DNA of 64,000 nt from Clostridium neonatale (GCF_001458595.1 NZ_LN890328.1:1642926-1706925); one strand, 5' to 3'; shown: positions 45,977 to 54,922, counted from the stretch's first letter. The notes: generated by a model from the sequence alone, not told the origin. Program-made: numbers and translations.

Positions 45977-46753
45977 TTACGCTGCTTCTTTTCTCCATGG
46001 CATACATATCTTTTCTAAAAATACTATTATGAAATAACTTAAAATTCCCATAAGAGCACTTGTAAGCACAGAACTCCAAAATACATCCTTTGCTCCTGAA
46101 TATAATGAATAAAGAAGTTTTACTCCAATTCCTCCACTTGATCCAAGCATGTCTACTAAAATTGATGCTGTTATTGACATTGGTGCTGCTATCTTTAATC
46201 CTGCAAACAAATATGGAAGACAATAAGGAATCATAAGCTTACAATATATACTTGGTTTCTTTGCTGCATATGAATATAAAAGTTCCTTCTTTTCACTTTC
46301 CACACTATTTAATCCACTGAGCATATTTACTGAAACCGGGAAAAATGTAATGTATCCAGATATTATTATTCTTGATAAATTCATATCTTTAGCGAGTGTA
46401 AATATAATCGGAGCAAGTCCAAGTACTGGTATCATTTGCGAAACAACTAAATATGGAAGTGCTATTTTCTCAGCAATTTTTGATAAGCTCATAATAATTG
46501 CCAATACAAATCCAACTAATGCACCAAGTGCAAATCCCATGACTGCTCTTGAAAGAGTAAGACCTGCTGCACTCATTAAATCAGAAAAATTCTGCATTAA
46601 AGATATAATAACCATATGTGGATATGGAAGTTTTGCCTCTGCCATTGGGTCCTGTAATACACCATCTAGAAGGAATGCTATAAGTTCCCAGAGAACAAAA
46701 ATTCCAACAGCCCATACTGTATTAATCATATATTTTTCTTTCTTACTATTCAT
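45977..46753 (-). CDS. ABC permease (SsuC-like), first
   Basis: 258 residues, six membrane segments, EAA loop SYAAKKPSIYCKLMIPYCLP. Same family as the next gene. Two different permeases instead of one homodimeric SsuC are also seen in hydantoin/pyrimidine importers. RBS GAGGGGG; it begins 2 bp after the ATPase stop. Confidence 0.92.
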   Translation of the reverse strand: MNSKKEKYMINTVWAVGIFVLWELIAFLLDGVLQDPMAEAKLPYPHMVIISLMQNFSDLMSAAGLTLSRAVMGFALGALVGFVLAIIMSLSKIAEKIALPYLVVSQMIPVLGLAPIIFTLAKDMNLSRIIISGYITFFPVSVNMLSGLNSVESEKKELLYSYAAKKPSIYCKLMIPYCLPYLFAGLKIAAPMSITASILVDMLGSSGGIGVKLLYSLYSGAKDVFWSSVLTSALMGILSYFIIVFLEKICMPWRKEAA

Positions 46754-46755
46754 TC

Positions 46756-47592
46756 TTATACCCCCTCAAAGCTGTTTCTTATCTTGGTAATATAATCATA
46801 AAATTCAGTTGTTTGCTTTGATTCCATATCTCTAGGTCTTGGCAGATTTATATCAATTACTGTTGAAACCCTTCCTGGATGTGGTGAAAGAACAACTACC
46901 CTATCTGATAAAAATACTGCTTCTGAAATATTATGAGTTACAAAAATTACTGTTTTGTTTGTTTTTCTCCATATCTCTAAAAGGTCAACATGCAATTTTT
47001 CACGTGTAAATTCATCTAATGCTGAAAAAGGTTCATCCATAAGAAGAATTTCTGGATCAATAGCAAGAGCTCTTGCTATACCAACTCTCTGCTGCATACC
47101 ACCACTTAACTCATAAGGATATCTTTTTCCAAAGTCCTGAAGTCCAACTAGATCAAGCATTTTAGTAACTTGTTTAGTACGCTCTGCTTTCTTCATCCCC
47201 ATAAGTTCCATTGGCATACATATATTTCTTCTTATTGTTCTCCAGTCATATAAAACTGGATTTTGAAAAACAACTCCGTATTTCTTTTTAAGTCTTATAT
47301 CTCTTGGAGTTTCTCCACGTACTGTAATTTTTCCCTCTGTTGGCTGGAGAAGATCAGCTATTATTCTAAGCAATGTTGTTTTTCCACATCCTGATGGACC
47401 TAATAAGGAAATAAATTCTCCTTGTTTAATGTCTAAATTTACATTCTTAAGAGCTGTAACTGGTTCACCCCCATTTTTATTTGGATATTTCATACTTAAA
47501 TTTTCTATCTTTATTTCTGTTTTATTTTCTATATTTTTTGAGAAATCTTTTTCTTCAAATTCTATTTCCATATTATTCAATGTAGTATTCAT
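46756..47592 (-). CDS. ABC importer ATP-binding protein (SsuB/TauB-like)
   Basis: About 278 residues. Walker A GPSGCGKTT, Q-loop VVFQNPVLYDW, signature ELSGGMQQRVGIARALA, Walker B ILLMDEPFSALDEFTREK, and switch FVTHNISEAVFLSDRV. An in-frame TTG at 47613 precedes it, but GGAGG lies between that codon and the ATG at 47592, the better start. First gene of the importer-hydA-preA operon. An R-repeat pair directly upstream means the promoter lies within or before repeats. Confidence 0.93.
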   Translation of the reverse strand: MNTTLNNMEIEFEEKDFSKNIENKTEIKIENLSMKYPNKNGGEPVTALKNVNLDIKQGEFISLLGPSGCGKTTLLRIIADLLQPTEGKITVRGETPRDIRLKKKYGVVFQNPVLYDWRTIRRNICMPMELMGMKKAERTKQVTKMLDLVGLQDFGKRYPYELSGGMQQRVGIARALAIDPEILLMDEPFSALDEFTREKLHVDLLEIWRKTNKTVIFVTHNISEAVFLSDRVVVLSPHPGRVSTVIDINLPRPRDMESKQTTEFYDYITKIRNSFEGV

Positions 47593-47646
47593 TAATAATT
47601 CCTCCTTTTCCAAAAGCTCTGAGTTTAACTCTAAATCAAAGGCAAC

Positions 47647-47771
47647 TTGGCATATAACACTTAGCGAAGATTGAGCTTAGTGGTATAGCCCTCCTAGGCA
47701 TATAATACTTAGCGAAGATTGAGCTTAGTAGTATAGCCCTCCTATGAACGAATGTGAATAGGAGTTTCCTT
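47647..47771 (+). repeat. R-family repeats, one partial and one complete copy
   Basis: TTGGCATATAACACTTAGCG to CTCCTA (truncated copy), then GGCATATAATACTTAGCGAA to GAATAGGAGTTTCCTT (complete). First hairpin: GGCATATAACACTTAGC / GCTTAGTGGTATAGCC. Second hairpin: CTCCTAT / ATAGGAG. Confidence 0.75.
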
Positions 47772-47785
47772 TTATACAAGTTTTA

Positions 47786-47822
47786 TCAGGGGTTCCATCA
47801 GTAGCTTATTGAAACCTCTGAT
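47786..47822. terminator. Hairpin upstream of the importer operon
   Basis: ATCAGGGGTT pairs with AACCTCTGAT (one wobble). It lies between the R repeats and the terminator at 47839, with a T-rich stretch on the plus side. Confidence 0.45.
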
Positions 47823-47838
47823 GAAGCTTTATTTTTTA

Positions 47839-47876
47839 TAAAAAAATGACGCAAAACTCACATGTTTTGCGTCATT
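47839..47876 (-). terminator. Intrinsic terminator, minus direction
   Basis: AATGACGCAAAAC (47845-47857) pairs perfectly with GTTTTGCGTCATT (47864-47876), followed in the minus direction by TTTTTTTAT. It terminates the transcript from the alcohol dehydrogenase gene, or acts as a leader terminator for the importer operon. Confidence 0.75.
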
Positions 47877-47887
47877 GCAAAATTATT

Positions 47888-48143
47888 TTATTCTTTAAGA
47901 AATTATATACATTGAGAATCTACGTATAAATTATTTCTGATAATATTCTAATGAATTAATATATAGTACCTAAAGAATAAAATATAAATATATGCGCCTG
48001 GCCTTTTCTTCGGCAAGCTCAAAAAATTCAGTATGCGCTGAAAAAAATCGACGGCTAAATCATTTCATTAGTTAGATTTATTGTATTCTATTGGATTTGC
48101 ACTTTATATAGAATCACTTCATAGTCGCCCTGGAGATTTTTTT
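47888..48143 (+). ncRNA. SR element copy 3
   Basis: The more divergent copy: TTATTCTTTA...TAAAGAATAA stem, TATGCGCCTGGCCTTTTC core (47991), GCGCTGAAAAAAATCGACGG, TTCTAT/ATAGAA hairpin and GTCGCCCTGGAGA plus TTTTTTT. Its last base is 2 bp from the dehydrogenase stop codon, on the opposite strand. Changes relative to copy 1 fall mainly in loops. Confidence 0.55.
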
Positions 48144-48144
48144 A

Positions 48145-49296
48145 TTACCATAAATTTTCATATATCTTTACTAAATCTTCTTTAGTGACCTCTTTAATTG
48201 TATTTGATGGACTTCCACTATCCATTGCATCTTGTGCCATCTTATCTACAACTTTATCAAATTCATTTTTATCAATTCCATATTCCTTTAAAGTTGGAAT
48301 TTCAACTATTTTGCAAAGTTCATTAAGTTTTTCTAAGAACTTTTCTGAAGCTTCTTTATCGCTATCATTTTCATCGGCTGCATTTATAGTTCTTCCTATA
48401 TCTGCAAATCTCTCATATGCTCCATCTAGTACATAAGATAAGCATTCTTTTATAAGTATTGCGTTAGAAACTCCATGAGCTACATGAAAAAGTGCTCCTA
48501 TTGGCCTGCTCATTCCATGAACTATTGTTACAGATGCATTATTTATACATACTCCTGCTTCAACTGCTGCAAGTGCCATTTCTTCTCTTGCTTTTTTATT
48601 GTTACCATCTTCATAAGCTAGTGGAAGATACTTAAATATTCTCTTTATTGCTGCAAGTGCATAAGTATCTGTTAATGGATTTGCTTTTCTTGAGGTATAG
48701 GCTTCTACTGCATGTGTAAGAGCATCCATACCAGTTGCTGCTGTAACTTTTTTAGGTGCAGTTATTGACAATGTATAATCAATAATAGCTAAACTTGGCA
48801 ATAAACTTTCACCTTTTAAAAGCATTTTTATATCTTTTTTTGAATCTGTTATAATTGTAAACTTAGTAGTTTCAGAGCCTGTCCCAGCTGTAGTTGGTAT
48901 TAATACTAATGGTGGAAAATCGCCTTCTATGGTTTTTCCCATATAATCTGAAATGTTTCCATCTAAAGTAGTCATTGCTACAATTGCTTTACCACTATCT
49001 AATGGACTTCCTCCACCTATAGCTATACAAAAATCACATCCAGTTTCCTTAAAAGCTTTAACACCAGCGTCAATCATAGTATCTGTCGGTTCGCCTGTAA
49101 TATCATTAAACACTTCATATTCTATTCCAATGCCTTCTAAACAGTCTGTTAATAATTTTACAGTTCCCATCTTAGTTACAATTTTTCCAGTTACAATGAA
49201 TGCTTTTTTACCAAGCTTTTTTAAAATTGATTCACTGTCTTTTAATGCATTTTCCCCAATAATAGTGCGTCCTGGCAAACTAAATTCGTATGACAT
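48145..49296 (-). CDS. Iron-containing alcohol dehydrogenase, proposed malonate-semialdehyde reductase
   Basis: 383 residues of the group III Fe-ADH family. Dinucleotide loop AIGGGSPLDSGKAIVAM, TAGTGSETTKFTII, metal site GMDALTHAVEAYTS and VHGMSRPIGALFHVAHGVSN. Following the beta-alanine-type aminotransferase by 159 bp, it likely reduces malonate semialdehyde to 3-hydroxypropionate (PydE role in the extended reductive pyrimidine pathway known from Firmicutes). The family alone does not prove this; other short-chain aldehydes are possible. RBS AGGAG. Confidence 0.85.
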   Translation of the reverse strand: MSYEFSLPGRTIIGENALKDSESILKKLGKKAFIVTGKIVTKMGTVKLLTDCLEGIGIEYEVFNDITGEPTDTMIDAGVKAFKETGCDFCIAIGGGSPLDSGKAIVAMTTLDGNISDYMGKTIEGDFPPLVLIPTTAGTGSETTKFTIITDSKKDIKMLLKGESLLPSLAIIDYTLSITAPKKVTAATGMDALTHAVEAYTSRKANPLTDTYALAAIKRIFKYLPLAYEDGNNKKAREEMALAAVEAGVCINNASVTIVHGMSRPIGALFHVAHGVSNAILIKECLSYVLDGAYERFADIGRTINAADENDSDKEASEKFLEKLNELCKIVEIPTLKEYGIDKNEFDKVVDKMAQDAMDSGSPSNTIKEVTKEDLVKIYENLW

Positions 49297-49455
49297 ATTG
49301 TTCTCCTACTTTCTAAAAATAAATCTAGTTAATTTATTTCATAATATATATGTTGAAAATTGAAATCTACACTATAACAACGTGATGTATATCTAATTTA
49401 TGAAGGAATCATCTTGCAACATATATAATATAACAATTTCTAAATCATTATATAT

Positions 49456-50781
49456 TTAAATAAATTTCTCATCTATAATTTTAAGCACTTCATCTACTTT
49501 AGCAAGTTCTTCTACTAATTGTTCTTCTGTAATTATTAATGGTGCTGCTATAAGTACCATATTTTCATGAGAATATGTCATAAATTTTCTTTCTTTAAGC
49601 ATACCAATTATTTTTCCCATTATTCCATCAGGGTCTTTACCATATGGAACCATTGGTTCTTTGGTTTTCTTATCTTTTACAAGTTCTATTGCTGAAAATA
49701 ATCCAATATATCTTACATCACCAACACATTTATATTTTTCTTTGAATTCTTCTAATTTCTCTCCAAGCACTTTTCCTACTTTATTAACATTCTCTAAGAT
49801 GTCTGCTTCTTCATAGTAATTAACACATGCAACGCCAGCTGCACAAGCTAAAGGATGTCCACTATAAGTTAATCCACAAGATAATAAATTATCATCAAAA
49901 TAAGCTGCAATTTCTTTACTTACTACAACTCCTCCAAGTTGAACATAACCACATGTAACTCCTTTTGCAAATGTTACAATATCTGGTTTAACATCAAAGT
50001 TCTCAAAGGCAAACATTTTACCAGTTCTACCCCATCCAGTCATTACTTCATCACATATGATTAGTATATTGAATTCATCACATAATGCTCTTACACCTTT
50101 AAGATATCCTTTAGGTGGAATAATAACTCCATTTGAACCTGTTATTGTTTCCATTACTATTGCTGCTACACTGTCTGGTCCTTCATATAAAATTTGTTCT
50201 CTAAGTTTAGCTAAATAATATTTTGTTGCTGCTTCCTCAGATTCAAATTCTATTGCTTCTCTATATACGTATGGATCAAAGAACTTAACGAATCCTGGTA
50301 TTCCTGGCTCAAGAGCATATCTTCTTGGTTCACCTGTTAAATTACCAGCACCAAATGAAGATCCATGATAACTTCTATAACGACTGAATACTTTTGATTT
50401 TCCAGTAAACATTCTTGCCATTTTTACAGCATTTTCATTTGATTCTGCTCCTGCATTTGTAAAAAATACTTTTCCCATATTATCAGGCATTAGCTCTATT
50501 ATTTTTTTTGCAAGCTTTGCACGAGATTCTGCACCATAAGATGGCCCTACAAAACAAAACTTATCAACCTGCTCTTTAATTGCATCTCCTATTTTCTTAT
50601 TTCCAAATCCTAAATTCATATTAACTAGTTGAGCTGACATATCAGTATATCTATTTCCATCATAATCCCAGAAATAAATTCCATCAGCTTTTTCAACTGG
50701 AATAGGATCAATATTTCTTTGCTTACTCCAAGATTGTAAATTATATTTTTTTAATGTACTTTTAATTTCTTCACCATTCAT
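49456..50781 (-). CDS. Class III aminotransferase, proposed beta-alanine aminotransferase
   Basis: A 441-residue PLP enzyme. The Schiff-base lysine is Lys273 in TFAKGVT, with VFFTNAGAESNENAVKMAR, YRSYHGSSFGAGNLTGEPRR and IICDEVMTGWGRTGKMFAFE. Omega-amino-acid transaminase class. Proposed step: beta-alanine plus an oxo acid to malonate semialdehyde (PydD role). The promoter, an upstream palindromic operator and a leader terminator are recognised at 50803-50951 and are shared in layout with the N-carbamoyl hydrolase gene. Confidence 0.87.
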   Translation of the reverse strand: MNGEEIKSTLKKYNLQSWSKQRNIDPIPVEKADGIYFWDYDGNRYTDMSAQLVNMNLGFGNKKIGDAIKEQVDKFCFVGPSYGAESRAKLAKKIIELMPDNMGKVFFTNAGAESNENAVKMARMFTGKSKVFSRYRSYHGSSFGAGNLTGEPRRYALEPGIPGFVKFFDPYVYREAIEFESEEAATKYYLAKLREQILYEGPDSVAAIVMETITGSNGVIIPPKGYLKGVRALCDEFNILIICDEVMTGWGRTGKMFAFENFDVKPDIVTFAKGVTCGYVQLGGVVVSKEIAAYFDDNLLSCGLTYSGHPLACAAGVACVNYYEEADILENVNKVGKVLGEKLEEFKEKYKCVGDVRYIGLFSAIELVKDKKTKEPMVPYGKDPDGIMGKIIGMLKERKFMTYSHENMVLIAAPLIITEEQLVEELAKVDEVLKIIDEKFI

Positions 50782-50802
50782 TTTTATCCACTCCCATCAA
50801 AT

Positions 50803-50841
50803 AAAAAAACGGAACTTATTTTTTATAAAATAAGCTCCGTT
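50803..50841 (-). terminator. Leader terminator upstream of the aminotransferase gene
   Basis: AACGGAACTTATTTT (50808-50822) pairs with AAAATAAGCTCCGTT (50827-50841), one mismatch. The minus transcript continues TTTTTTT and then, 22 bases before the start codon, into the coding region. It lies downstream of the promoter at 50878, so it can act as an attenuator. Confidence 0.75.
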
Positions 50842-50877
50842 GCTTTGCTTCTTTATTTTCTTGTTTTCTATAATCAT

Positions 50878-50907
50878 ATTATATACTCCAGTGCTTATGT
50901 GTTTCAA
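50878..50907 (-). promoter_or_regulatory. SigmaA promoter of the aminotransferase-dehydrogenase unit
   Basis: Minus strand: TTGAAA (50907-50902), 18-bp spacer, TATAAT (50883-50878). The spacer length and the distance to the operator are identical at the hydrolase gene (56419-56448). Confidence 0.8.
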
Positions 50908-50921
50908 TGAATAACTGACTA

Positions 50922-50951
50922 ATTATATATGTGCAGCTGCACATATATAAT
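50922..50951. promoter_or_regulatory. 30-bp perfect palindromic operator (TGTGCAGCTGCACA core)
   Basis: Perfect palindrome centred at 50936/50937, 30 bp from the -35 box. A shorter form of the same core lies at the same distance from the N-carbamoyl hydrolase promoter. It is a candidate PucR activator site. Confidence 0.75.
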
Positions 50952-51144
50952 AAAGGACATAATATCAGAGTTTAGTTTTAAATAACCGAAATTCAATATA
51001 TGATAGGCTCGATTGCGTAAATATTTCAGCTAAAACCTGCTAAGAAAAATCAAGTTTTTTTTAGCAGGTTTTTTATATATTTTTTGCATGACAAATAAAT
51101 TAAACAGAAATTCTGTTTAATTTAGATATAGATACTATCTAAAT

Positions 51145-52344
51145 TTAAGTATTATAGACTTCTTTTACTCTAGCGTAGTATATTCTTAGAAACTTATTTA
51201 ATGCAGCAATTTTAGCAACTTTTTTAGGTTTTCCTTCTGCTTCTTTTTTTAACATATATAAAAATATAGGATCATCCTTTGGTTTGGCACTTTTGATACA
51301 TTTCATAATTTCATATCCAGTTTTTCGTAATAATGCAGAACCTCTTTTAGAAATACGACGTTTGTTTGCAACAAACTGTCCCGACTCAAAAGGAGGTGAA
51401 TCAATACCCGTATAAGCTATCAAAGCCTTTTTATTATAAAAGCGTTTTAAATCACCGATTTCAGCAATTAAGCGTGGAGCCAATGTATCTCCAACTCCAG
51501 GCATATTTCTAACAACATTGTATTCCTTTAAACTACTTGCTAATTCTTGCATTTGTGATAATATCATAGATAGAGTTCTATCTATTTCGCTAAGAACTCG
51601 AACAGCTTCTAATACTAACATTTTGGTTGATGGGGTACTAGAAGATAGTGTAGGGATGCCTTCTTGTGCTAAAGCATATATCTGTTTTGCTTTTGTTTCA
51701 CTTTGATGGTATCCTTTATTTTTTGCCCATTTAAAATAACTATTTATAAATTGCTTTTCATTTTTCTTGGTAATATTATCGTAATGCCAGTATTCTTTAA
51801 CAAAATCATTTAATTTATCTTTCTCTGGCTTATCGGATCTATTTTTTAATAGATTTTTAATTCCTGGCATTGTTCTATCTAATAGATTACTTAGTACAAG
51901 TTTGCTCTCTATTCTCATAGCTATATAATGAGAATATTGCCTACCTAATAATTTTAATTCAGAATACACCTCATCTGTTGCTTCATAGTCAGTTAATTTA
52001 AACCAATTATCAATTCCATAATTAGCTATTTTGATAGAATCTAATTTATCAGTTTTACCTTTCCTTAATCCTATAGCAGAATATTTTTTCATAATTAATG
52101 GATTTATTACGGCTACAAATATACCATGATTTTTAAGATAAGTAAGTAGTGGCAAATGGTATGCACCGGTCGCTTCCATAACAACTCTAGTTTCTTCATT
52201 TAATTCAGAAATAGATTCAACTAATGCTTTTAAATCAGCTTCAGTATGATTTATTTCATGTGGTTCACTAATAACCTCACCATATTCTTTCAATATACAT
52301 ACTGTACTTTTTCCTTTTGAAACATCAATTCCAACACTAATCAT
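51145..52344 (-). CDS. IS110-family transposase, second copy
   Basis: 399 residues, identical in translation to the product of 38792-39991 (VGIDVSKGKSTVCIL at the N-terminus, SKRGSALLRKTGY at the C-terminal serine site). The identity indicates very recent duplication or gene conversion. It lies between the aminotransferase gene and pucR and does not break any gene. Confidence 0.96.
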   Translation of the reverse strand: MISVGIDVSKGKSTVCILKEYGEVISEPHEINHTEADLKALVESISELNEETRVVMEATGAYHLPLLTYLKNHGIFVAVINPLIMKKYSAIGLRKGKTDKLDSIKIANYGIDNWFKLTDYEATDEVYSELKLLGRQYSHYIAMRIESKLVLSNLLDRTMPGIKNLLKNRSDKPEKDKLNDFVKEYWHYDNITKKNEKQFINSYFKWAKNKGYHQSETKAKQIYALAQEGIPTLSSSTPSTKMLVLEAVRVLSEIDRTLSMILSQMQELASSLKEYNVVRNMPGVGDTLAPRLIAEIGDLKRFYNKKALIAYTGIDSPPFESGQFVANKRRISKRGSALLRKTGYEIMKCIKSAKPKDDPIFLYMLKKEAEGKPKKVAKIAALNKFLRIYYARVKEVYNT

Positions 52345-52390
52345 GTTAATCCTCCTAAAAAATTATTGTAATTTTAATCCACCCACACTT

Positions 52391-52540
52391 ATTACAATTC
52401 ATTTTGGTTAGTTACACGAAAGCCGTACGGTTTCAACCTGCTTAATCGAATCTTTATAATAAGGGATGGCTGACAGTTTTAGCTACGGATGTTAAAACCC
52501 AATTCTAAAGTCGTCATACCAAATTACTCCCTTTATTATA
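52391..52540 (-). ncRNA. Predicted IS110 bridge RNA, copy 2
   Basis: Mirror of the copy-1 RNA. Target guide TTAGAATT is at 52508-52501 on the minus strand, and AGCTAAAA, AGCAGGTT and ACCAAAA guides follow in the same order. Confidence 0.75.
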
Positions 52541-52774
52541 AATTAAAATAAGTGCAGATGTTAAATCATATATTTATGATTTGTATCTACACTTATAGAG
52601 TACCAAATTCTACTGAAACAGGTTGTACCCAAAACCGTTTGCTCCAATAACAAGTATTGGACAAACAATTTTGGAACAACATCTTTCAAAGAATTTAAAA
52701 GCTAAAATATTTAATGCAATACTACGTCTATTCATATATTGAATTTCTTTGTTTCATCTAAACTCATATCACAG

Positions 52775-53091
52775 TAAATGCCGTTTAGAGCATCTTTATG
52801 GGCAAAAACCCTAATTTTTATTTACATAGATAATATTTTTTATTCATACATTGGGTATATTTTATTACCATATTAAGGTTCATAAATCTTCTGTAACCCG
52901 CAATAAATAAGTAAATTCTTAAGATTTTTTAAATTTTTCTTTTTAAATTTATATATTGATAAAATGGAATATACTTAAGAATAAGAAAATATTAATCTTT
53001 TACTTTTTAATATATTTAAATATTTAATGCTTAATTCAAGAATATATTTGTTTAATTATAAATTAACTGAAAAAATTTTTTAGTAAGAGAA
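52775..53091. other. AT-rich spacer between M5 and M6
   Basis: No ORF, promoter or further repeat recognised in this 317-bp stretch. Confidence 0.5.
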
Positions 53092-53315
53092 AAATAGAGC
53101 TCTCAGATTCTGCGGAGTCTTTGCATTCAAAAAATGAACTTTAGAATTCTTACATCAATGATTGTTCCAAAACTGTTTGTCCGATTTTACATCGGAGCAA
53201 ACGGTTTTGGGTACAATCGTTGATGTTTGAATTCTTAGTTAATTTTTTGTAGCAAAGCGAGCAGAACTGAGAGCTCTATTTCGGTTGTCATCCACTAAAC
53301 TCTAGTTTTACGTCC
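53092..53315. mobile_element. M-family fold-back element M6
   Basis: A single large hairpin. AAATAGAGCTCTCAG (left) pairs with CTGAGAGCTCTATTT (53267-53281), with an inner AGAATTCTTACATCAATGAT / TTGATGTTTGAATTCT stem and apex AACTGTTTGTCCG / CGGAGCAAACGGTT. It ends CCACTAAACTCTAGTTTTAC then GTCC, the M right end. It lies immediately after the pucR stop and could terminate it. Confidence 0.65.
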
Positions 53316-53318
53316 TTT

Positions 53319-54491
53319 TTATATAATGTCTTTAATATAAAATGATAAATATAATCTAAGCTTATCATCTAAATTCATTAAATTACATCCTATGATTTTT
53401 TCTATCTTTTTAACTTGATTGTTAACTGTATTTCTATGAATATACTGCTTTTCTGCAACACGACTTTGGCTTCCATTGTTCTCTAGATACATGTACAAAA
53501 AATCCATTAGATCTGTATTATTTTCTTTATCATACTTCTCCAATATTCCTAGGGTAGTATCATAATATTCCCTTAAAACACTCTTCTCTTTTGTGTTTAA
53601 AAGTACTTTATAAATATCAAGTTTATCATAAAATATGACTCCATTACTTTTCTTTTTAGCCATTTCTAACGCCAGTAATGCTTTATTAAAATTCTCTGCC
53701 TGAAATTCAATTCCATTTTGATTCTTACTAATTCCAATATTAATTTTACACTCATTCTTAGCTGATTGTTCACTCTTTAAAAAAGTGTTTAGAAAATTAT
53801 CAATATCATGATCGCTATAGTTTACAAGAACTAGCATCCAATATTCATTATATGAAAAACATATATACAATTCATGAATACTTCTTGCTATTCTTTCTGA
53901 GCACTTTTTTATTCTGCTAGTAACAAATTCATTTGTTTTTTTATTCACAAAATCAAAAGACATAGCTATAAAGCAAAAATTGCTGTCCCTTTGATATCCA
54001 TATCTCTCCATTTGTAATATTTGTGTCTGCAGATCTCCAATTTTAAAAATAATATTCTTAATTGTTGTAGCAAGGCTTATTTCCACTTGTTCCTTTTGCA
54101 TGATACGATAACATATATCTCTTGTTACATCTACCATTCTAGTTTCCCACGGCATAGAATAAAGTGGCATCTTAACTTCATTACAAAATTCTATTACATC
54201 TTTTGATATTGTTTTAGTATATGGTCCTATGTTTACAACAAATGCACTGGTCCTTGATTTATATAGCTTTTCTGCATACTCTAAAAGCCACTTTTCATTA
54301 TTATTTAGAATCCCTGAAGTAAACACAACTTCATTGCCATGAAGAAATTTACTTACCTCATCATTTTCAATAATATGTACCCATTCTACAAGATTATTAA
54401 GGCCCTTTCTTCCGGCTAATAATTTCATTTGATATAAGATTGTCGCATTTCCAAATAATTTTCCCACTGTAATCGCCATATTAATTACCAT
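53319..54491 (-). CDS. PucR-family transcriptional regulator
   Basis: 390 residues. An N-terminal PucR sensory domain (about 5-125: LLAGRKGLNNLVEWVHIIEN, VEFCNEV-type and PLYSMPWE segments), a central CdaR-like GGDEF-related region, and a C-terminal HTH_30 (FLYMYLENNGSQSRVAEKQY, IHRNTVNNQVKKIEKIIGC). PucR proteins are usually activators of purine or pyrimidine catabolism. Flanked by the N-carbamoyl hydrolase and aminotransferase genes, which share an operator, it is the likely regulator. The start (MVINMAITVG) has a weak RBS; the second ATG at 54479 is possible. Confidence 0.9.
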   Translation of the reverse strand: MVINMAITVGKLFGNATILYQMKLLAGRKGLNNLVEWVHIIENDEVSKFLHGNEVVFTSGILNNNEKWLLEYAEKLYKSRTSAFVVNIGPYTKTISKDVIEFCNEVKMPLYSMPWETRMVDVTRDICYRIMQKEQVEISLATTIKNIIFKIGDLQTQILQMERYGYQRDSNFCFIAMSFDFVNKKTNEFVTSRIKKCSERIARSIHELYICFSYNEYWMLVLVNYSDHDIDNFLNTFLKSEQSAKNECKINIGISKNQNGIEFQAENFNKALLALEMAKKKSNGVIFYDKLDIYKVLLNTKEKSVLREYYDTTLGILEKYDKENNTDLMDFLYMYLENNGSQSRVAEKQYIHRNTVNNQVKKIEKIIGCNLMNLDDKLRLYLSFYIKDII

Positions 54492-54693
54492 TATAAAAAT
54501 TACATAAACCTAACATATAGATTATTTCTTATAGAAATTTATTTTTAGGTTTAATTTTATAATGTCCCCCTTTCATTATTAATAAAATGCTATATATTTA
54601 TATATTCAAAAAAGCAATAAACATTTTCTCATGCTTACTGCTTATTAATAATTGGTTACAAAAAATTATTTAGCCCAAGAAGCAAATACATAA

Positions 54694-54825
54694 TTAAATT
54701 TTTTCTATAGGTTCATCACACTCTTTATATATTATTATCTTTTTCTTAATTTCATACATTAATATAATTACGAGTATAGTTATTATAACGAACTGAATTA
54801 TACTTAAAACATTCAAGTCTACCAT
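54694..54825 (-). CDS. Small membrane protein candidate (43 aa)
   Basis: An ORF on the minus strand encodes MVDLNVLSIIQFVIITILVI then a Lys-rich, charged tail, i.e. one N-terminal membrane helix plus a short cytoplasmic tail. AGGA lies 11 bases before the ATG. It sits between pucR and the hydrolase gene. Small single-helix proteins of this kind often accompany transporters; nothing more can be said. Confidence 0.4.
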   Translation of the reverse strand: MVDLNVLSIIQFVIITILVIILMYEIKKKIIIYKECDEPIEKI

Positions 54826-54922
54826 CTAAGACGCTATCCTATAATTTAAATTTATATTATAATACAATCTTATCCAATATTGGTTATCCAGTGATTATAC
54901 TTTCATATGATTTTCTAAAGAA

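Larger units (their letters stand above)
51036..52604 (-). mobile_element. IS110-family insertion sequence, copy 2
   Basis: 1569 bp, inverted relative to copy 1 with exactly corresponding ends (every position sums to 91136 with copy 1). Flanks on the element's own strand: AGAATTT before and TTTTAGCTG after. The left flank has one T fewer than copy 1, as expected from a slightly different target copy. Confidence 0.9.
50955..52774. mobile_element. M-family composite element M5, interrupted by IS110
   Basis: Left end GGACATAATATCAGAGTTTA, arm GAAATTCAATATATGATAGG to AAATATTTCAGCT. The IS follows. The right side has apex AACCGTTTGCTCC / GGACAAACAATT and the return arm AGCTAAAATATTTAATGCAA to TTCATATATTGAATTTC. 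Both halves pair with each other, as in M4. Confidence 0.7.

Noticed and set aside
38532..52604. Composite transposon carrying the pyrimidine genes
   Set aside because: IS110 elements do not normally mobilise flanked segments. Each copy sits in its own complete M element, showing two independent insertions.
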